The notes beneath the pieces were generated by a model. It was not told the DNA's origin. It made no database searches and saw only the letters and a program-made list of their open reading frames with translations. Both the position numbers and the translations under genes were made by a program. This document shows, piece by piece, positions 49,182-59,193 of a stretch of 64,000 nt of DNA (its first letter is position 1; every line of letters starts with the position of its first letter). Where the stretch lies: positions 2,418,001-2,482,000 of the forward strand of contig NZ_CP018616.1 in NCBI RefSeq assembly GCF_002849855.1, written 5' to 3'. This DNA is from Vibrio azureus. Lineage in GTDB: Bacteria; Pseudomonadota; Gammaproteobacteria; Enterobacterales; Vibrionaceae.

Positions 49182-51101
49182 ATGGAATATCGCATCGATC
49201 TCGTTGTACTCTCAGAGCAAAAGCAAAGCTGCCGTTTTGGCTTAACGTTTCATAATTTAAGCGATTTCGATCTTCATAACTGGTCGATCTCTTTTGCGTT
49301 TGATCGTTATATTTTGCCCAACAGTATTTCTCATGGGCAATTGCAACAGATTGGCAGCTTCTGCACTTTAACGCCTCAAAGCATGATCCTTCTTGCTAAT
49401 CATCACTACTACTGTGAGTTCAGTATTGGCTCAAACCCACTTCGCTACTACTCGGATGGTTTTAAAGAAGCCATCGTCGATTTTATGGTCGATGGTCATC
49501 CTAAACGCAACTCTGTTGCAGTTACCCCTATTGTTTTAGCCTCACCTTATCGTGAGCGAAGTGTGATTCCAGTCGTAGATTGCAGTGAGCCTGCCTTAAT
49601 CCCAAAACCTAATCATATTGAAATGCATGGCCTCAGCTTCTGTTTTGAGCAAAATTCAGGGGTGGCTGTGCACACGGATTTGGCGCTTTCTGCTAGAGCA
49701 TGGCTACTGGAAGAACTCCAACGTCTCCATCACATTGCACTGAGCTGCTCCAACAGTGGCACCATATTATTTAAGAGTAACCCAACTCTTGATGATGGAG
49801 CTTATAGGATCAAAGTCACTGAAGAGTCCCTCAAAATTGAAGCAGGATCATCTTCTGGGTTTACCCATGCCTGTGCAACATTATTGCAACTCGTTCAGCC
49901 AACGAACAATCCTCAGATATTTAAAGTCAACTGTTGCTCTATTCATGACAGCCCACGTTTCCGCTACCGTGGAATGATGCTTGATTGTGCTCGTCATTTT
50001 CATTCTATTGATCAGGTAAAGCGGTTGATCAACCTACTTGCTCACTACAAGTTCAACACTTTTCATTGGCACCTCAGTGATGATGAAGGATGGCGAGTTG
50101 AAATAAAAGCGTTTCCAGAATTAACAGAAATCGGCGCTTGGCGAGGTATTGATGAAATTATTGAGCCTCAATATAGCCACCTTGGGCAGCGCTACGGAGG
50201 CTACTACGCTCAAGATGAAATCAGGGAAGTGGTTCGATTCGCGACACAACGTGGTATCACCATCATTCCAGAAATAGATGTCCCTGGACACTGCCGTGCT
50301 GCGATTAAATCTTTACCGCACCTATTAGTTGAGCATGAAGATGCCACACAATATCGAAGCATCCAGCACTATCATGACAATGTAATTAACCCAGGATTAC
50401 CGGGCAGTTATGAGTTTATCGATAAAGTTTTAGAGGAAATATCTGCACTTTTCCCAGCCCCTTTCGTCCATATTGGTGCTGATGAGGTGCCTAACGGTGT
50501 TTGGTCAAACAGCCCAGCTTGCCAAGCTCTGATGGAGCAATATGGCTACTCTGATCACAAAGAGCTACAAGGCCACTTCCTTCGTCATGCAGAAAACACA
50601 TTACGCAAATTGGGCAAACGCATGCTGGGTTGGGAAGAAGCCCATCATGGTAATAAAGTCAGTAAAGATACCGTTATTTATTCTTGGCTTAGTGAGGAAG
50701 CGGCGTTGAACTGTGCTCGCCAAGGCTTTGATGTCGTTCTTCAGCCAGCCCAAACCACTTACCTTGATATGACACAAGATTATGCCCCAGAAGAACCCGG
50801 AGTCGATTGGGCAAATACTCTGCCTTTAGAGACGGCCTATCGCTATGAACCTTTGTCTGATATTCCCATAAATGACCCTAGCAGAAAACGCATTTGGGGC
50901 GTTCAAACCGCACTGTGGTGTGAAATTATCAATAATCAATCCCGAATGGATTATATGATTTTTCCTCGTATTACTGCTCTTGCCGAGACTTGTTGGACAA
51001 AACAGCAACATCGTAATTGGGAAGATTATTTATCACGTTTAAAAGCACATCTTCCTTTACTGGATTTACAAGGCGTGAATTACCGAAAACCTTGGAAGTA
51101 A
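49182..51101 (+). CDS. Cytoplasmic GH20 beta-N-acetylhexosaminidase
   Basis: This enzyme cuts terminal GlcNAc from chitin oligomers. The 639-residue protein has a GH20b-like amino-terminal region (to about 260), then the catalytic TIM barrel starting at SPRFRYRGMMLDCARHF, with HWHLSDDEGWR near 300 and the catalytic pair D434-E435 in IGADEVPNG. No signal peptide is present, so it acts inside the cell. GGAGG precedes the start, which lies 2 bp after the kinase stop. Together with the phosphorylase it gives the cell both hydrolytic and phosphorolytic routes. Confidence 0.94.
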   Translation: MEYRIDLVVLSEQKQSCRFGLTFHNLSDFDLHNWSISFAFDRYILPNSISHGQLQQIGSFCTLTPQSMILLANHHYYCEFSIGSNPLRYYSDGFKEAIVDFMVDGHPKRNSVAVTPIVLASPYRERSVIPVVDCSEPALIPKPNHIEMHGLSFCFEQNSGVAVHTDLALSARAWLLEELQRLHHIALSCSNSGTILFKSNPTLDDGAYRIKVTEESLKIEAGSSSGFTHACATLLQLVQPTNNPQIFKVNCCSIHDSPRFRYRGMMLDCARHFHSIDQVKRLINLLAHYKFNTFHWHLSDDEGWRVEIKAFPELTEIGAWRGIDEIIEPQYSHLGQRYGGYYAQDEIREVVRFATQRGITIIPEIDVPGHCRAAIKSLPHLLVEHEDATQYRSIQHYHDNVINPGLPGSYEFIDKVLEEISALFPAPFVHIGADEVPNGVWSNSPACQALMEQYGYSDHKELQGHFLRHAENTLRKLGKRMLGWEEAHHGNKVSKDTVIYSWLSEEAALNCARQGFDVVLQPAQTTYLDMTQDYAPEEPGVDWANTLPLETAYRYEPLSDIPINDPSRKRIWGVQTALWCEIINNQSRMDYMIFPRITALAETCWTKQQHRNWEDYLSRLKAHLPLLDLQGVNYRKPWK

Positions 51102-51182
51102 TCACTCACTGATGCATGCATTACACACTACGACTATGAATTTTGGCTGCAAAGGCAGCTTTGGTAAAAAAGGAAAATACCA

Positions 51183-53591
51183 ATGAAATACGGCTACTTC
51201 GATAATGAGAATCGTGAATACGTTATCACTCGCCCTGATGTTCCCGCTCCGTGGACTAACTACTTAGGGACTGAAAAGTTCTGTACGGTTATCTCACACA
51301 ATGCTGGTGGTTACTCATTTTATAACTCTCCAGAATATAACCGTGTTAGCAAATTCCGCCCGAATGCGACCTTTGACCGTCCGGGACATTACGTCTATCT
51401 TCGTGATGATGAAAGCGGCGATTACTGGTCTATTTCATGGCAACCTGTTGCAAAGAGTTTAGACGAAGCAAGTTATGAAGTTCGCCATGGTTTGTCTTAC
51501 TCTACTTTTAAATGTGAGTACAATGGCATTATCGCTACCAAAACGCTTTTTGTACCCAAAGGGGAAGACGCTGAAGTTTGGGATGTTGTCATCAAAAATA
51601 CGTCTGACAAACCACGTACGATTAGCGCATTTTCGTTTGTGGAATTCTCATTTAGCCATATTCAATCTGATAACCAAAACCATCAAATGTCTTTATACTC
51701 GGCTGGCACGTCATACAACGATGGCGTTATTGAGTATGATTTGTACTACAACACCAGTGACATCGAGGGTTTCTATTACTTAGCTTCGACGTTCGACCCT
51801 GATTCATACGACGGTCAACGCGACAGTTTCCTTGGTTTGTATCGTGATGAAGCCAATCCAATTGCCGTTGAAAAAGGGAAGTGTTCCAACAGCGCACAAA
51901 CGTGTTATAACCATTGCGGCTCTCTACACAAGCAATTTACCCTGCAACCAGGAGAAGAAGTCCGTTTTGCCTACATCTTGGGTGTAGGTAAAGGCAATGG
52001 TGAGCGTTTACGTGCTAAGTATCAAGATATCACCGCCATTGACGACGCTTTTGCTGGTATCAAGGCTCACTGGGATGAACGCTGTGGTAAATTCCAAGTT
52101 AAGTCTCCGAATCAAGGTCTAGACACCATGATTAACGCTTGGACATTATACCAAGCAGAGACATGTGTAGTTTGGTCGCGCTTTGCTTCCTTTGTTGAGG
52201 TCGGTGGTCGAACGGGCCTCGGCTATCGAGATACAGCGCAAGATGCCATTTCCGTTCCTCATGCCAACCCACAAATGACGAAAAAGCGCATCATTGATCT
52301 GCTACGTGGACAAGTCAAAGCTGGCTACGGTCTGCACCTCTTCGATCCAGATTGGTTTGATCCAGAAAAAGCAGACGTTAAGCCTTCAAAGTCTCCTACG
52401 GTAGTCCCAACACCATCGGATGAAGATAAAATTCATGGTATCGAAGACACATGTTCTGATGATCACCTCTGGATTGTCCCAACCATTTGTAAATACGTTA
52501 TGGAAACGGGCGAATACGACTTCTTCGACAAAGTTATCCCTTATGCCGATGGTGGCGAAGCAAGTGTATACGATCATATGAAAGCAGCACTTGATTTCTC
52601 AGCAGAATACGTTGGTCAAACAGGGATTTGTAAAGGCTTGCGTGCCGACTGGAATGACTGCTTAAACTTAGGCGGTGGCGAATCGGCCATGGTATCTTTC
52701 CTTCATTTTTGGGCGCTACAAGAATTCATCGACTTAGCGAAATATTTAGGCCGACATGCTGATGTAGAAAAGTATACCGAAATGGCCGCCAATGTACGTG
52801 AAGCTTGCGAAACGCACCTATGGGATGAAGAAGGTGGCTGGTACATCCGTGGTTTAACTAAAGATGGGGACAAAATTGGTACCGCGCAGCAAAAAGAAGG
52901 CCGTGTTCATCTTGAATCAAATACACTCGCGGTCCTTTCTGGGGCTGTTTCTCAAGAGCGTGGTGAAAAAGCCATGGATGCAGTTGATGAAAACCTGTTC
53001 TCCGAATATGGCCTTCACCTCAACTCACCATCATTCTCTACTCCTAATGATGATATCGGGTTTGTCACTCGAGTTTACCAAGGCGTAAAAGAAAATGGGG
53101 CAATCTTCTCTCACCCTAACCCTTGGGCATGGGTAGCTGAAGCGAAGTTAGGACGAGGCGATCGTGCCATGAAGTTCTATGATGCACTGAACCCATACAA
53201 CCAAAACGATATGATCGAAAAACGCATCGCAGAACCTTACTCTTACGTGCAATTCATCATGGGTAGAGATCATCAAGATTATGGCCGAGCTAACCACCCA
53301 TGGTTAACGGGAACCTCTGGTTGGGCCTACTTTGCCGTAACCAACTTTATTTTAGGCGTTCGTACAGGTTTCAATAGCTTAACCATTGATCCTTGCATTC
53401 CAACTCAATGGCCAAGCTTTGAAGTGACGCGTCAATGGTTAGGAGCGACCTATAACATCACCGTCAATAACCCAGATTCTGTCAGTAAAGGCGTCAAGTC
53501 AATCACCCTAAATGGTCAAGCGATTCATGGCAATGCGGTTCCGATCCAAAGTGAAGGCTCCGTCAATGAAGTGATCGTAACGTTAGGTTAA
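51183..53591 (+). CDS. chbP: N,N'-diacetylchitobiose phosphorylase (GH94)
   Basis: This enzyme splits (GlcNAc)2 with phosphate to GlcNAc-1-phosphate and GlcNAc, saving ATP. The 802-residue protein begins MKYGYFDNENREYVI, as in known Vibrio enzymes, with an amino-terminal beta-sandwich, a linker, an (alpha/alpha)6 barrel and a small final jelly roll. The catalytic aspartate falls at D492 (DWNDCLNLGG), the position established for the V. proteolyticus enzyme. It lacks a signal peptide. AAAAAAGGAAAA precedes the ATG, 81 bp after the GH20 stop. Its product feeds the mutase encoded next. Confidence 0.96.
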   Translation: MKYGYFDNENREYVITRPDVPAPWTNYLGTEKFCTVISHNAGGYSFYNSPEYNRVSKFRPNATFDRPGHYVYLRDDESGDYWSISWQPVAKSLDEASYEVRHGLSYSTFKCEYNGIIATKTLFVPKGEDAEVWDVVIKNTSDKPRTISAFSFVEFSFSHIQSDNQNHQMSLYSAGTSYNDGVIEYDLYYNTSDIEGFYYLASTFDPDSYDGQRDSFLGLYRDEANPIAVEKGKCSNSAQTCYNHCGSLHKQFTLQPGEEVRFAYILGVGKGNGERLRAKYQDITAIDDAFAGIKAHWDERCGKFQVKSPNQGLDTMINAWTLYQAETCVVWSRFASFVEVGGRTGLGYRDTAQDAISVPHANPQMTKKRIIDLLRGQVKAGYGLHLFDPDWFDPEKADVKPSKSPTVVPTPSDEDKIHGIEDTCSDDHLWIVPTICKYVMETGEYDFFDKVIPYADGGEASVYDHMKAALDFSAEYVGQTGICKGLRADWNDCLNLGGGESAMVSFLHFWALQEFIDLAKYLGRHADVEKYTEMAANVREACETHLWDEEGGWYIRGLTKDGDKIGTAQQKEGRVHLESNTLAVLSGAVSQERGEKAMDAVDENLFSEYGLHLNSPSFSTPNDDIGFVTRVYQGVKENGAIFSHPNPWAWVAEAKLGRGDRAMKFYDALNPYNQNDMIEKRIAEPYSYVQFIMGRDHQDYGRANHPWLTGTSGWAYFAVTNFILGVRTGFNSLTIDPCIPTQWPSFEVTRQWLGATYNITVNNPDSVSKGVKSITLNGQAIHGNAVPIQSEGSVNEVIVTLG

Positions 53592-53706
53592 TTAAGCTGG
53601 GAATATTCCCGTACGTTTATCCGATGTATGGTCAGCTTGATCTCGATACATCGGTTTGCCAACAACAAAGGGCAATGATTTCTTTGCCCTTATCGAGGTT
53701 CTAATC

Positions 53707-55122
53707 ATGATCAAATTTGGTACTGGTGGCTGGCGCGCATTCATTGGTGAAGAATTCACTAAAGACAATGTACGCTTAGTCGCACAAGCGGTAGCAAACA
53801 TTACAAATGAAGAGTCCGTCGCTGAGCGTGGCTTTGTGATTGGCTACGACAGGCGCTTTCTTTCAGATAAAGCAGGCCGTTGGTTTGCAGAAGTACTCGC
53901 TGCCAATGGCATTGTTGTCAGCTTTATCGACAAATTTGTCCCTACCCCTATCGTGATGTTTCAAGCCAAAGAAATGAATTGTGCCTACTCGGCTTGCATT
54001 ACCGCTTCGCATAACCCCGCAGATTACAACGGTATCAAGGTATTTATTGAAGGTGGTCGTGACGCTGATGAGATCATCACTCAAAAAATTGAATCACAAA
54101 TCGCCACACTCAAATTACAAGATGTAAAAAGTGTCGATTTTGAACAGGCGATAACCGATAAACTCATCAAAGTCATCAATCCAATGAACGATTTTGTTGA
54201 TTCCATCATTAACTTTATTGATATCGATGCGATTAAAACAGCCAATCTGCGCGTGCTTATTGACCCTATGTTCGGCGTTGCCAAGAATGCGCTACAAACT
54301 GTTTTAATCAATGGTCGTTGTGATGTTGATGTGATCAACGATGGTAAAAATCCAGACTTTGGTGGTCTAATGCCATCGCCTAGTGCTGCCACTCTTTATC
54401 GCTTAATGCACCTTGTCAAACAAGAAGGCTACGATATCGGCATTGGTACTGATGGAGATGCTGACCGTTTAGGGATCATTGATGAAAAGGGCCATTTTAT
54501 TCATCCAAATGAAGTGTTAATCCTTCTCTATTACTACTTACTGGAATACAAAGGTTGGAAAGGCTCGGTCGTACGCAACATCGCAACGACGCATCTTCTG
54601 GATAAAATTGCGCAAGACTATGGTGAAACCTGCTTTGAAGTTCCAGTCGGATTCAAACACATCAGTTCACAAATGGAAGCCGATGATTCACTCATTGGTG
54701 GTGAAAGCTCAGGTGGTTTAACCATTCGTGGCCACATCAAAGGCAAAGATGGCGTATTTGCCTCCAGCCTACTTGTTGAGATGATTTCAGTCACTGGTAA
54801 AAAGCTGTCTGAGTTACTGGATGAGATTTACACCAAGTACGGTTATGCCTACATGGCAGAAGGCGATTGCACATTTAAACCTGCGCAAAAAGAGCAAATT
54901 TTCAACAAGATTTATGTCGAAAAGCAATTACCAAAGTTTGCGTTTGAGATTGAAAAAGTCAGTTATGAAGATGGTGCTAAAGTGTACTTTAAAAATGGTG
55001 GCTGGATCATCGCTCGTTTTTCAGGCACCGAACCATTACTGCGGATCTTTGCAGAAATGCAAGACAAAGCCACGGCTGAAGAGGTCTTACAGCAATTTAA
55101 AGACTTTTTATCTTTATCGTGA
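53707..55122 (+). CDS. Phosphohexose mutase for GlcNAc-1-phosphate
   Basis: An alpha-D-phosphohexomutase of 471 residues, from the ATG at 53707 (MIKFGTGGWRAF), with GAGG 8 bases upstream; the frame is open further left but lacks a start signal. The active serine is S101 in TASHNP, the metal loop is GTDGDADRLG (about 251-260) and the phosphate-binding loop is RFSGTEPLLR near the end. It ends the chb operon directly after chitobiose phosphorylase, so its substrate is most likely GlcNAc-1-phosphate, giving GlcNAc-6-phosphate for NagA, which is encoded elsewhere. Annotation as phosphomannomutase would be by family only. Confidence 0.9.
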   Translation: MIKFGTGGWRAFIGEEFTKDNVRLVAQAVANITNEESVAERGFVIGYDRRFLSDKAGRWFAEVLAANGIVVSFIDKFVPTPIVMFQAKEMNCAYSACITASHNPADYNGIKVFIEGGRDADEIITQKIESQIATLKLQDVKSVDFEQAITDKLIKVINPMNDFVDSIINFIDIDAIKTANLRVLIDPMFGVAKNALQTVLINGRCDVDVINDGKNPDFGGLMPSPSAATLYRLMHLVKQEGYDIGIGTDGDADRLGIIDEKGHFIHPNEVLILLYYYLLEYKGWKGSVVRNIATTHLLDKIAQDYGETCFEVPVGFKHISSQMEADDSLIGGESSGGLTIRGHIKGKDGVFASSLLVEMISVTGKKLSELLDEIYTKYGYAYMAEGDCTFKPAQKEQIFNKIYVEKQLPKFAFEIEKVSYEDGAKVYFKNGGWIIARFSGTEPLLRIFAEMQDKATAEEVLQQFKDFLSLS

Positions 55123-55161
55123 GCATTGATTGAGCCGTTGGTTCTATTAACTAAGAGAATG

Positions 55162-55182
55162 AGCCCAGCTAAACGCTGGGCT
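55162..55182 (+). terminator. Probable terminator of the chb operon
   Basis: AGCCCAGC-TAAAC-GCTGGGCT lies 39 bp past the mutase stop. The T tract is poor (ATATGC follows). It separates the operon from the convergent fbpC. The rest of this gap holds nothing I can identify. Confidence 0.65.
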
Positions 55183-55270
55183 ATATGCACAAGTTAATTC
55201 TAAGGTGCTTGATTCGGCGACAAGGCATTCTTGAGAGACGCGTGAAATATATACACCAAGTAGATATTGC

Positions 55271-56308
55271 TTACACACGAGTAAAAGCTAACACTCCATG
55301 TGTTTCAATATTCACTGCCACACAATCGCCCACATTCAATGCCTGACTGGCAGTCGCCAACAAACGGTTGCCTCTGACATCAATAACATAACGGCAGTGG
55401 TCCCCCATAAAGTGCTGCTCCAATATCTGTACACCACTTTCTTCACTGGATTCAATCTGTACTTGCTGCGGACGAAGCAATAACGAACAATCACCACCTA
55501 ATTCAATCACTTGCTGTGCTTTAGCTTCCACAATGCCCAAGTGAGTTTCATACTCCGTTGCTGAAATACGTTTGGCGGATAAATAACTTCCCCCACCCAA
55601 AAAGTCAGCGACAAATTGACTTGAAGGCTCGAAGTAAAGCTCAGAAGCCGTACCGTATTGCTCTATCACGCCATGATGCATGACCGCCATTTTATCGGCA
55701 AAAGCAAAGGCCTCTTCACGACTGTGGGTAACGAAGATGGCCGTCACACCTTGTTCTTTGAACAGCTTACGGATCTCATGAATCAATTCGTGACGAACTT
55801 GGGTGTCAATGTTAGAAAAAGGCTCATCAAGCAACAAAAGATCCGGTTTATAAGCCAGTGAACGAGCAATCGCCACACGCTGTTGCTGGCCACCCGACAA
55901 TTGGTGTGGATAGCGTCTGGCATAGCCTTTTAAATGCACAAGCTCTAGCATTTGTTCAACTTTGTTGCGTTTTTCTGCTGCTGTCTCACTTTTCAAGCCA
56001 AATGCGATATTTTCGGCCACCGTTAGGTGGGGGAACAAGGCATAATCTTGAAAAATCATACCAATATTTCGATCTTCTGGGGGGAGCCAATGTTGTCCAT
56101 CATCAATGGTTATCCCATTCAGTAGCATCTGACCAGAACTTAACGGTAATAGACCAGCAATGGCTTTCAACAAGGTTGTTTTGCCACATCCACTGGCACC
56201 AAGTAAACAAACGATTTGCCCTTGTTCAACATCCAGTGACAGCGATTCTAAAACGGTTTGAGCCTCGTACTGACAAGTGAGGTTTTTAATCGATAATGCA
56301 CTACTCAT
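55271..56308 (-). CDS. fbpC: Ferric iron ABC transporter ATP-binding protein FbpC
   Basis: This is the ATPase of the periplasmic Fe(III) importer. The 345-residue protein has Walker A GASGCGKTT (near 36), the signature LSGGQQQR, Walker B LLLDEPFSNID and a carboxy-terminal TOBE-type regulatory domain (about 245-345). Its ATG overlaps the fbpB stop by one base, so the two are translated together. It is the last gene of fbpABC and convergent with the chb operon. Sequence alone would also allow a related thiamine or putrescine ATPase; the neighbours decide for iron. Confidence 0.93.
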   Translation of the reverse strand: MSSALSIKNLTCQYEAQTVLESLSLDVEQGQIVCLLGASGCGKTTLLKAIAGLLPLSSGQMLLNGITIDDGQHWLPPEDRNIGMIFQDYALFPHLTVAENIAFGLKSETAAEKRNKVEQMLELVHLKGYARRYPHQLSGGQQQRVAIARSLAYKPDLLLLDEPFSNIDTQVRHELIHEIRKLFKEQGVTAIFVTHSREEAFAFADKMAVMHHGVIEQYGTASELYFEPSSQFVADFLGGGSYLSAKRISATEYETHLGIVEAKAQQVIELGGDCSLLLRPQQVQIESSEESGVQILEQHFMGDHCRYVIDVRGNRLLATASQALNVGDCVAVNIETHGVLAFTRV

Positions 56309-57933
56309 CAGTGACTTTGCTCCAGTGAACGATTTACGACAATAAGTGGGACTAATCCAACAATAACCAATAAGACAGCTGGCAAAGCCGCTAATTCAAG
56401 ATGTTCGTCCGAGGCAAAGTTATAAACGTACGTCGCCAAGGTTTCGAAGTTAAATGGACGCAATAAAAGCGCTGCATTCAGCTCTTTCATTGATTCGATA
56501 AAGACTAACAACCCAGCAATTAATGCTCCTCTTCGAATCAAAGGTAAATGAACTTTAAATAGCATTTTATTGGGATTACATCCCATCGTGCGCGCAGCCA
56601 TATCTAGAGAAGGCGAAACTTTAGCAAGGCTGCTTTCAATACTGCCAATAGCTACCGCAGAAAAGCGCACAACCATAGCAAAAATGATGGCAAACATTGT
56701 TCCGGATAAGAACAGCCCAGGCGGTGTCCAGCCAATCGCTTTCACTGTGTCATTGATCCAATGTTCAACTGCTGAATTAGCGCCTAAAACCCCAATCGCT
56801 AACACGGTTCCAGGCACAGCATAACCCATAGAAGATAAACGCATGAACCCCAATGCAATAGGTGCTGAACGCAAACGATAATAGAAGTTAACAATTAATG
56901 CGATGCCCACAGCTATTAATGCAGCGATAATCGAAACATACAAACTATTGACGGTAAACTGACGAAACTCATCTGTCCAACTTTGCGAAAAATAGTGATA
57001 AATATAAATGCACAGTTGACCAAGAGGAAAAATAAAGGCCGCTGAGACCAAACCCCAACACCATGCAAGTGCAAGCCACTTTTTCCAACCACTGAGTTCA
57101 TAACGTACGTCTTCACCTCGACTAAATTGACTTTGGAAAAGCTTCTGTTTGCGACGGCTATAGCGCTCTGCAGACAGTAGCACGATAACAAAAATCAGCA
57201 TAATGCTTGAGATCTTCGCAGCAGCAGAAAGCTCCCCATAGCCGTACCAAGTATCATAGACGGCAGTGGTTAACGTATTAAGAGCAAAGTAACTGACCGT
57301 GCCAAAGTCACCAATGGTTTCCATTGCCACTAAAGAGAGGCCAACCGCAATCGCAGGGCGCGCAAGTGGAAGAGACACTCGCACAAAACTTTGCCATGGC
57401 GAGCATTTCAGTAGACGCGCAGACTGCAGTAAGGCAACATTTTGCTCCATGAAGGCCGCTCGGCATAGAAGATAAACATAAGGATACAGCACTAAAGCTA
57501 AGACAAGCATCGCGCCTCCTAGTGTGCGTATATCTGGAAACCAATATTCTCTAGCTTGCCAACCGGTTAAGTCGCGTAGAAAGATTTGCACTGGACCGGC
57601 AAAGTCGAACCAATCGGTAAATATATAGCCAATGATATAGCCAGGCATTGCCAATGGCAGTACCAATGCCCATTGCAGCCATTTCTCAGATGGCAATTTA
57701 CACATCGCCATCAGCCAAGCACTGGGAATACCAAAGATTAAAGTGAGTACCATCACACCAGCCGTTAGCGCCACGGTGTTGAAGATATAGGTTGGCATGA
57801 CGGTTGACATCAAATGGGCAAACAAACCATCTGTATCACCAATTGCAGTATAGAAAATAGCTAAGATCGGCAAAACCAGTAGCAAGGTAATCATACCACT
57901 ACTGGTTTTCCAAACAGGATGTTTATTCTTCAT
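56308..57933 (-). CDS. fbpB: Ferric iron ABC transporter permease FbpB
   Basis: The 541-residue permease is a fusion of two homologous six-span halves, as in FbpB/SfuB, so a single chain forms the channel. EAA-type loops occur in each half, at SARLLKCSPWQSFVRVSLPLA (about 185-205) and at AARTMGCNPNKMLFKVHLPLI (about 455-475). It lies 100 bp downstream of fbpA. That gap contains a weak GGGGT/ACCCC stem (about 58006-58023), which may lower expression relative to the binding protein. It overlaps fbpC by one base. Confidence 0.93.
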   Translation of the reverse strand: MKNKHPVWKTSSGMITLLLVLPILAIFYTAIGDTDGLFAHLMSTVMPTYIFNTVALTAGVMVLTLIFGIPSAWLMAMCKLPSEKWLQWALVLPLAMPGYIIGYIFTDWFDFAGPVQIFLRDLTGWQAREYWFPDIRTLGGAMLVLALVLYPYVYLLCRAAFMEQNVALLQSARLLKCSPWQSFVRVSLPLARPAIAVGLSLVAMETIGDFGTVSYFALNTLTTAVYDTWYGYGELSAAAKISSIMLIFVIVLLSAERYSRRKQKLFQSQFSRGEDVRYELSGWKKWLALAWCWGLVSAAFIFPLGQLCIYIYHYFSQSWTDEFRQFTVNSLYVSIIAALIAVGIALIVNFYYRLRSAPIALGFMRLSSMGYAVPGTVLAIGVLGANSAVEHWINDTVKAIGWTPPGLFLSGTMFAIIFAMVVRFSAVAIGSIESSLAKVSPSLDMAARTMGCNPNKMLFKVHLPLIRRGALIAGLLVFIESMKELNAALLLRPFNFETLATYVYNFASDEHLELAALPAVLLVIVGLVPLIVVNRSLEQSH

Positions 57934-58033
57934 TATGGCCTAAAGAGTGCAGGCTTTATGAAATACAAATGCATTTACAAATACATCTCATACGCTTTAA
58001 TTAAATGGGGTGTAGTTATACCCCCATATGGAA

Positions 58034-59047
58034 TTAAAGGTCAAATTTGACTTCATCTAACAGTTTAATTGCCTGTTCGTGATGTGATGCAATATCGTCA
58101 AGAGAAAGCTTATCAGCTTTGAAATCACCCCAAGATTCTACCAACTCAGAGCGTTTAACGCCTTCTTTGACTGGGTACTCGTAGTTGACTTCTGCGTACA
58201 TTTGCTGAGCTTTGTCACCAGTCAAAAACTCCATCAATTTGATGGCATTGTCTTTGTTTGGAGAGTACTTAGCCATCGCCATACCAGAAATGTTGACATG
58301 GGTACCTAAGGTGTCTTGATTCGGGAAATTGATGTAAACCGCATCTGCCCATGCTTTTTGTTCTTTGTCGTTGACCATCTTACCTAGGTAGTAGCTGTTA
58401 CCTAGAGACACGTCACAAAGTCCTTCTTTGATAGCTTTAACTTGAGCACGATCGTTGCCTTGTGGTTTACGAGCCAAGTTTGCTTTAACGCCTTCTAACC
58501 ACTCTTTTGTCTTCGCTTCACTGTAGTGAGCAATCATAGAAGAGACAAGAGAAACGTTATAAGGGTGCTTACCGCTGCGAGTACAGATCTTGCCTTTGTA
58601 TTCTGGTTTAGCAAGATCGATGTAGTTGAATTCATTACCCAATTTACCTACACGATCACGGGAAGAGTAAACGTTACGAGTACGTAACGTCAGGGCAAAC
58701 CACTCATTCTCTTTGTCTTGATACTGTGGTGGCACATTAGCTTCAATTGTTTTGCTATCCACTTTCTGAACAAGCCCTTTATCCGTCAATTCAGCAAGAC
58801 GGCTAATATCGGTCGTCAGGATGACATCTGCAGGACTGTACTCCCCTTCTTGTGCTAACTTTTCAGCCAAGCCTTTTTTCGCAAATTTCACATTTACTTT
58901 AATGCCGGTCTCTTTTGTAAACTCATCAAACATTGGCTCAACAAGGAATGGTTGACGATAAGAATAAACGTTGACTTCTTCTGTCGCCATTGCTGAAGAA
59001 GCAAACGTTGCACAAGTCATCGCTGAAAGAGCTAGCAATTTTTTCAT
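58034..59047 (-). CDS. fbpA: Ferric iron-binding periplasmic protein FbpA
   Basis: This is a periplasmic Fe(III)-binding protein of the transferrin-like FbpA family. The 337-residue precursor has a signal peptide (MKKLLALSAMTCATFASSAMA) and the twin-tyrosine iron ligands in SLGNSYYLGKM near residue 216. It is the first gene of fbpABC. AAGGA precedes the ATG, and a strong Fur-box match with a -10/-35 pair lies directly upstream (59067-59116). Iron-dependent repression is thus well supported. Confidence 0.95.
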   Translation of the reverse strand: MKKLLALSAMTCATFASSAMATEEVNVYSYRQPFLVEPMFDEFTKETGIKVNVKFAKKGLAEKLAQEGEYSPADVILTTDISRLAELTDKGLVQKVDSKTIEANVPPQYQDKENEWFALTLRTRNVYSSRDRVGKLGNEFNYIDLAKPEYKGKICTRSGKHPYNVSLVSSMIAHYSEAKTKEWLEGVKANLARKPQGNDRAQVKAIKEGLCDVSLGNSYYLGKMVNDKEQKAWADAVYINFPNQDTLGTHVNISGMAMAKYSPNKDNAIKLMEFLTGDKAQQMYAEVNYEYPVKEGVKRSELVESWGDFKADKLSLDDIASHHEQAIKLLDEVKFDL

Positions 59048-59066
59048 GGTAAAATCCTTTGGGCAT

Positions 59067-59116
59067 GCTAATGATAATATTTCTCAGTTGCGTTATTATA
59101 TGCATGTTCAATAGGA
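59067..59116 (-). promoter_or_regulatory. fbpABC promoter with Fur box
   Basis: GCTAATGATAATATTTCTC at 59067-59085 matches the 19-bp Fur consensus (GATAATGATAATCATTATC) at 15 positions. Just upstream on the minus strand a TATAAT (59095-59100) and a TTGTTT about 16 bases further form a plausible sigma-70 promoter. The Fur box would cover the transcription start. Confidence 0.8.
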
Positions 59117-59131
59117 AAACAATCACCCAAT

Positions 59132-59161
59132 AAAAAAACCTGCTGATTAAAGCAGGTTTTT
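59132..59161 (-). terminator. Terminator of amtB
   Basis: AAAAAACCTGC-TGATTAAA-GCAGGTTTTTT has T runs on both strands. It lies 33 bp past the amtB stop and just upstream of the fbpA promoter, insulating the two units. Confidence 0.9.
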
Positions 59162-59193
59162 GGGTACTAAGTTTGTAAGTAATTATTTCTTAT

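Noticed and set aside
55183..55270. Extra gene or element between the chb mutase and fbpC
   Set aside because: Only a short convergent gap with a terminator-like stem to its left is present; no supported frame or repeat.
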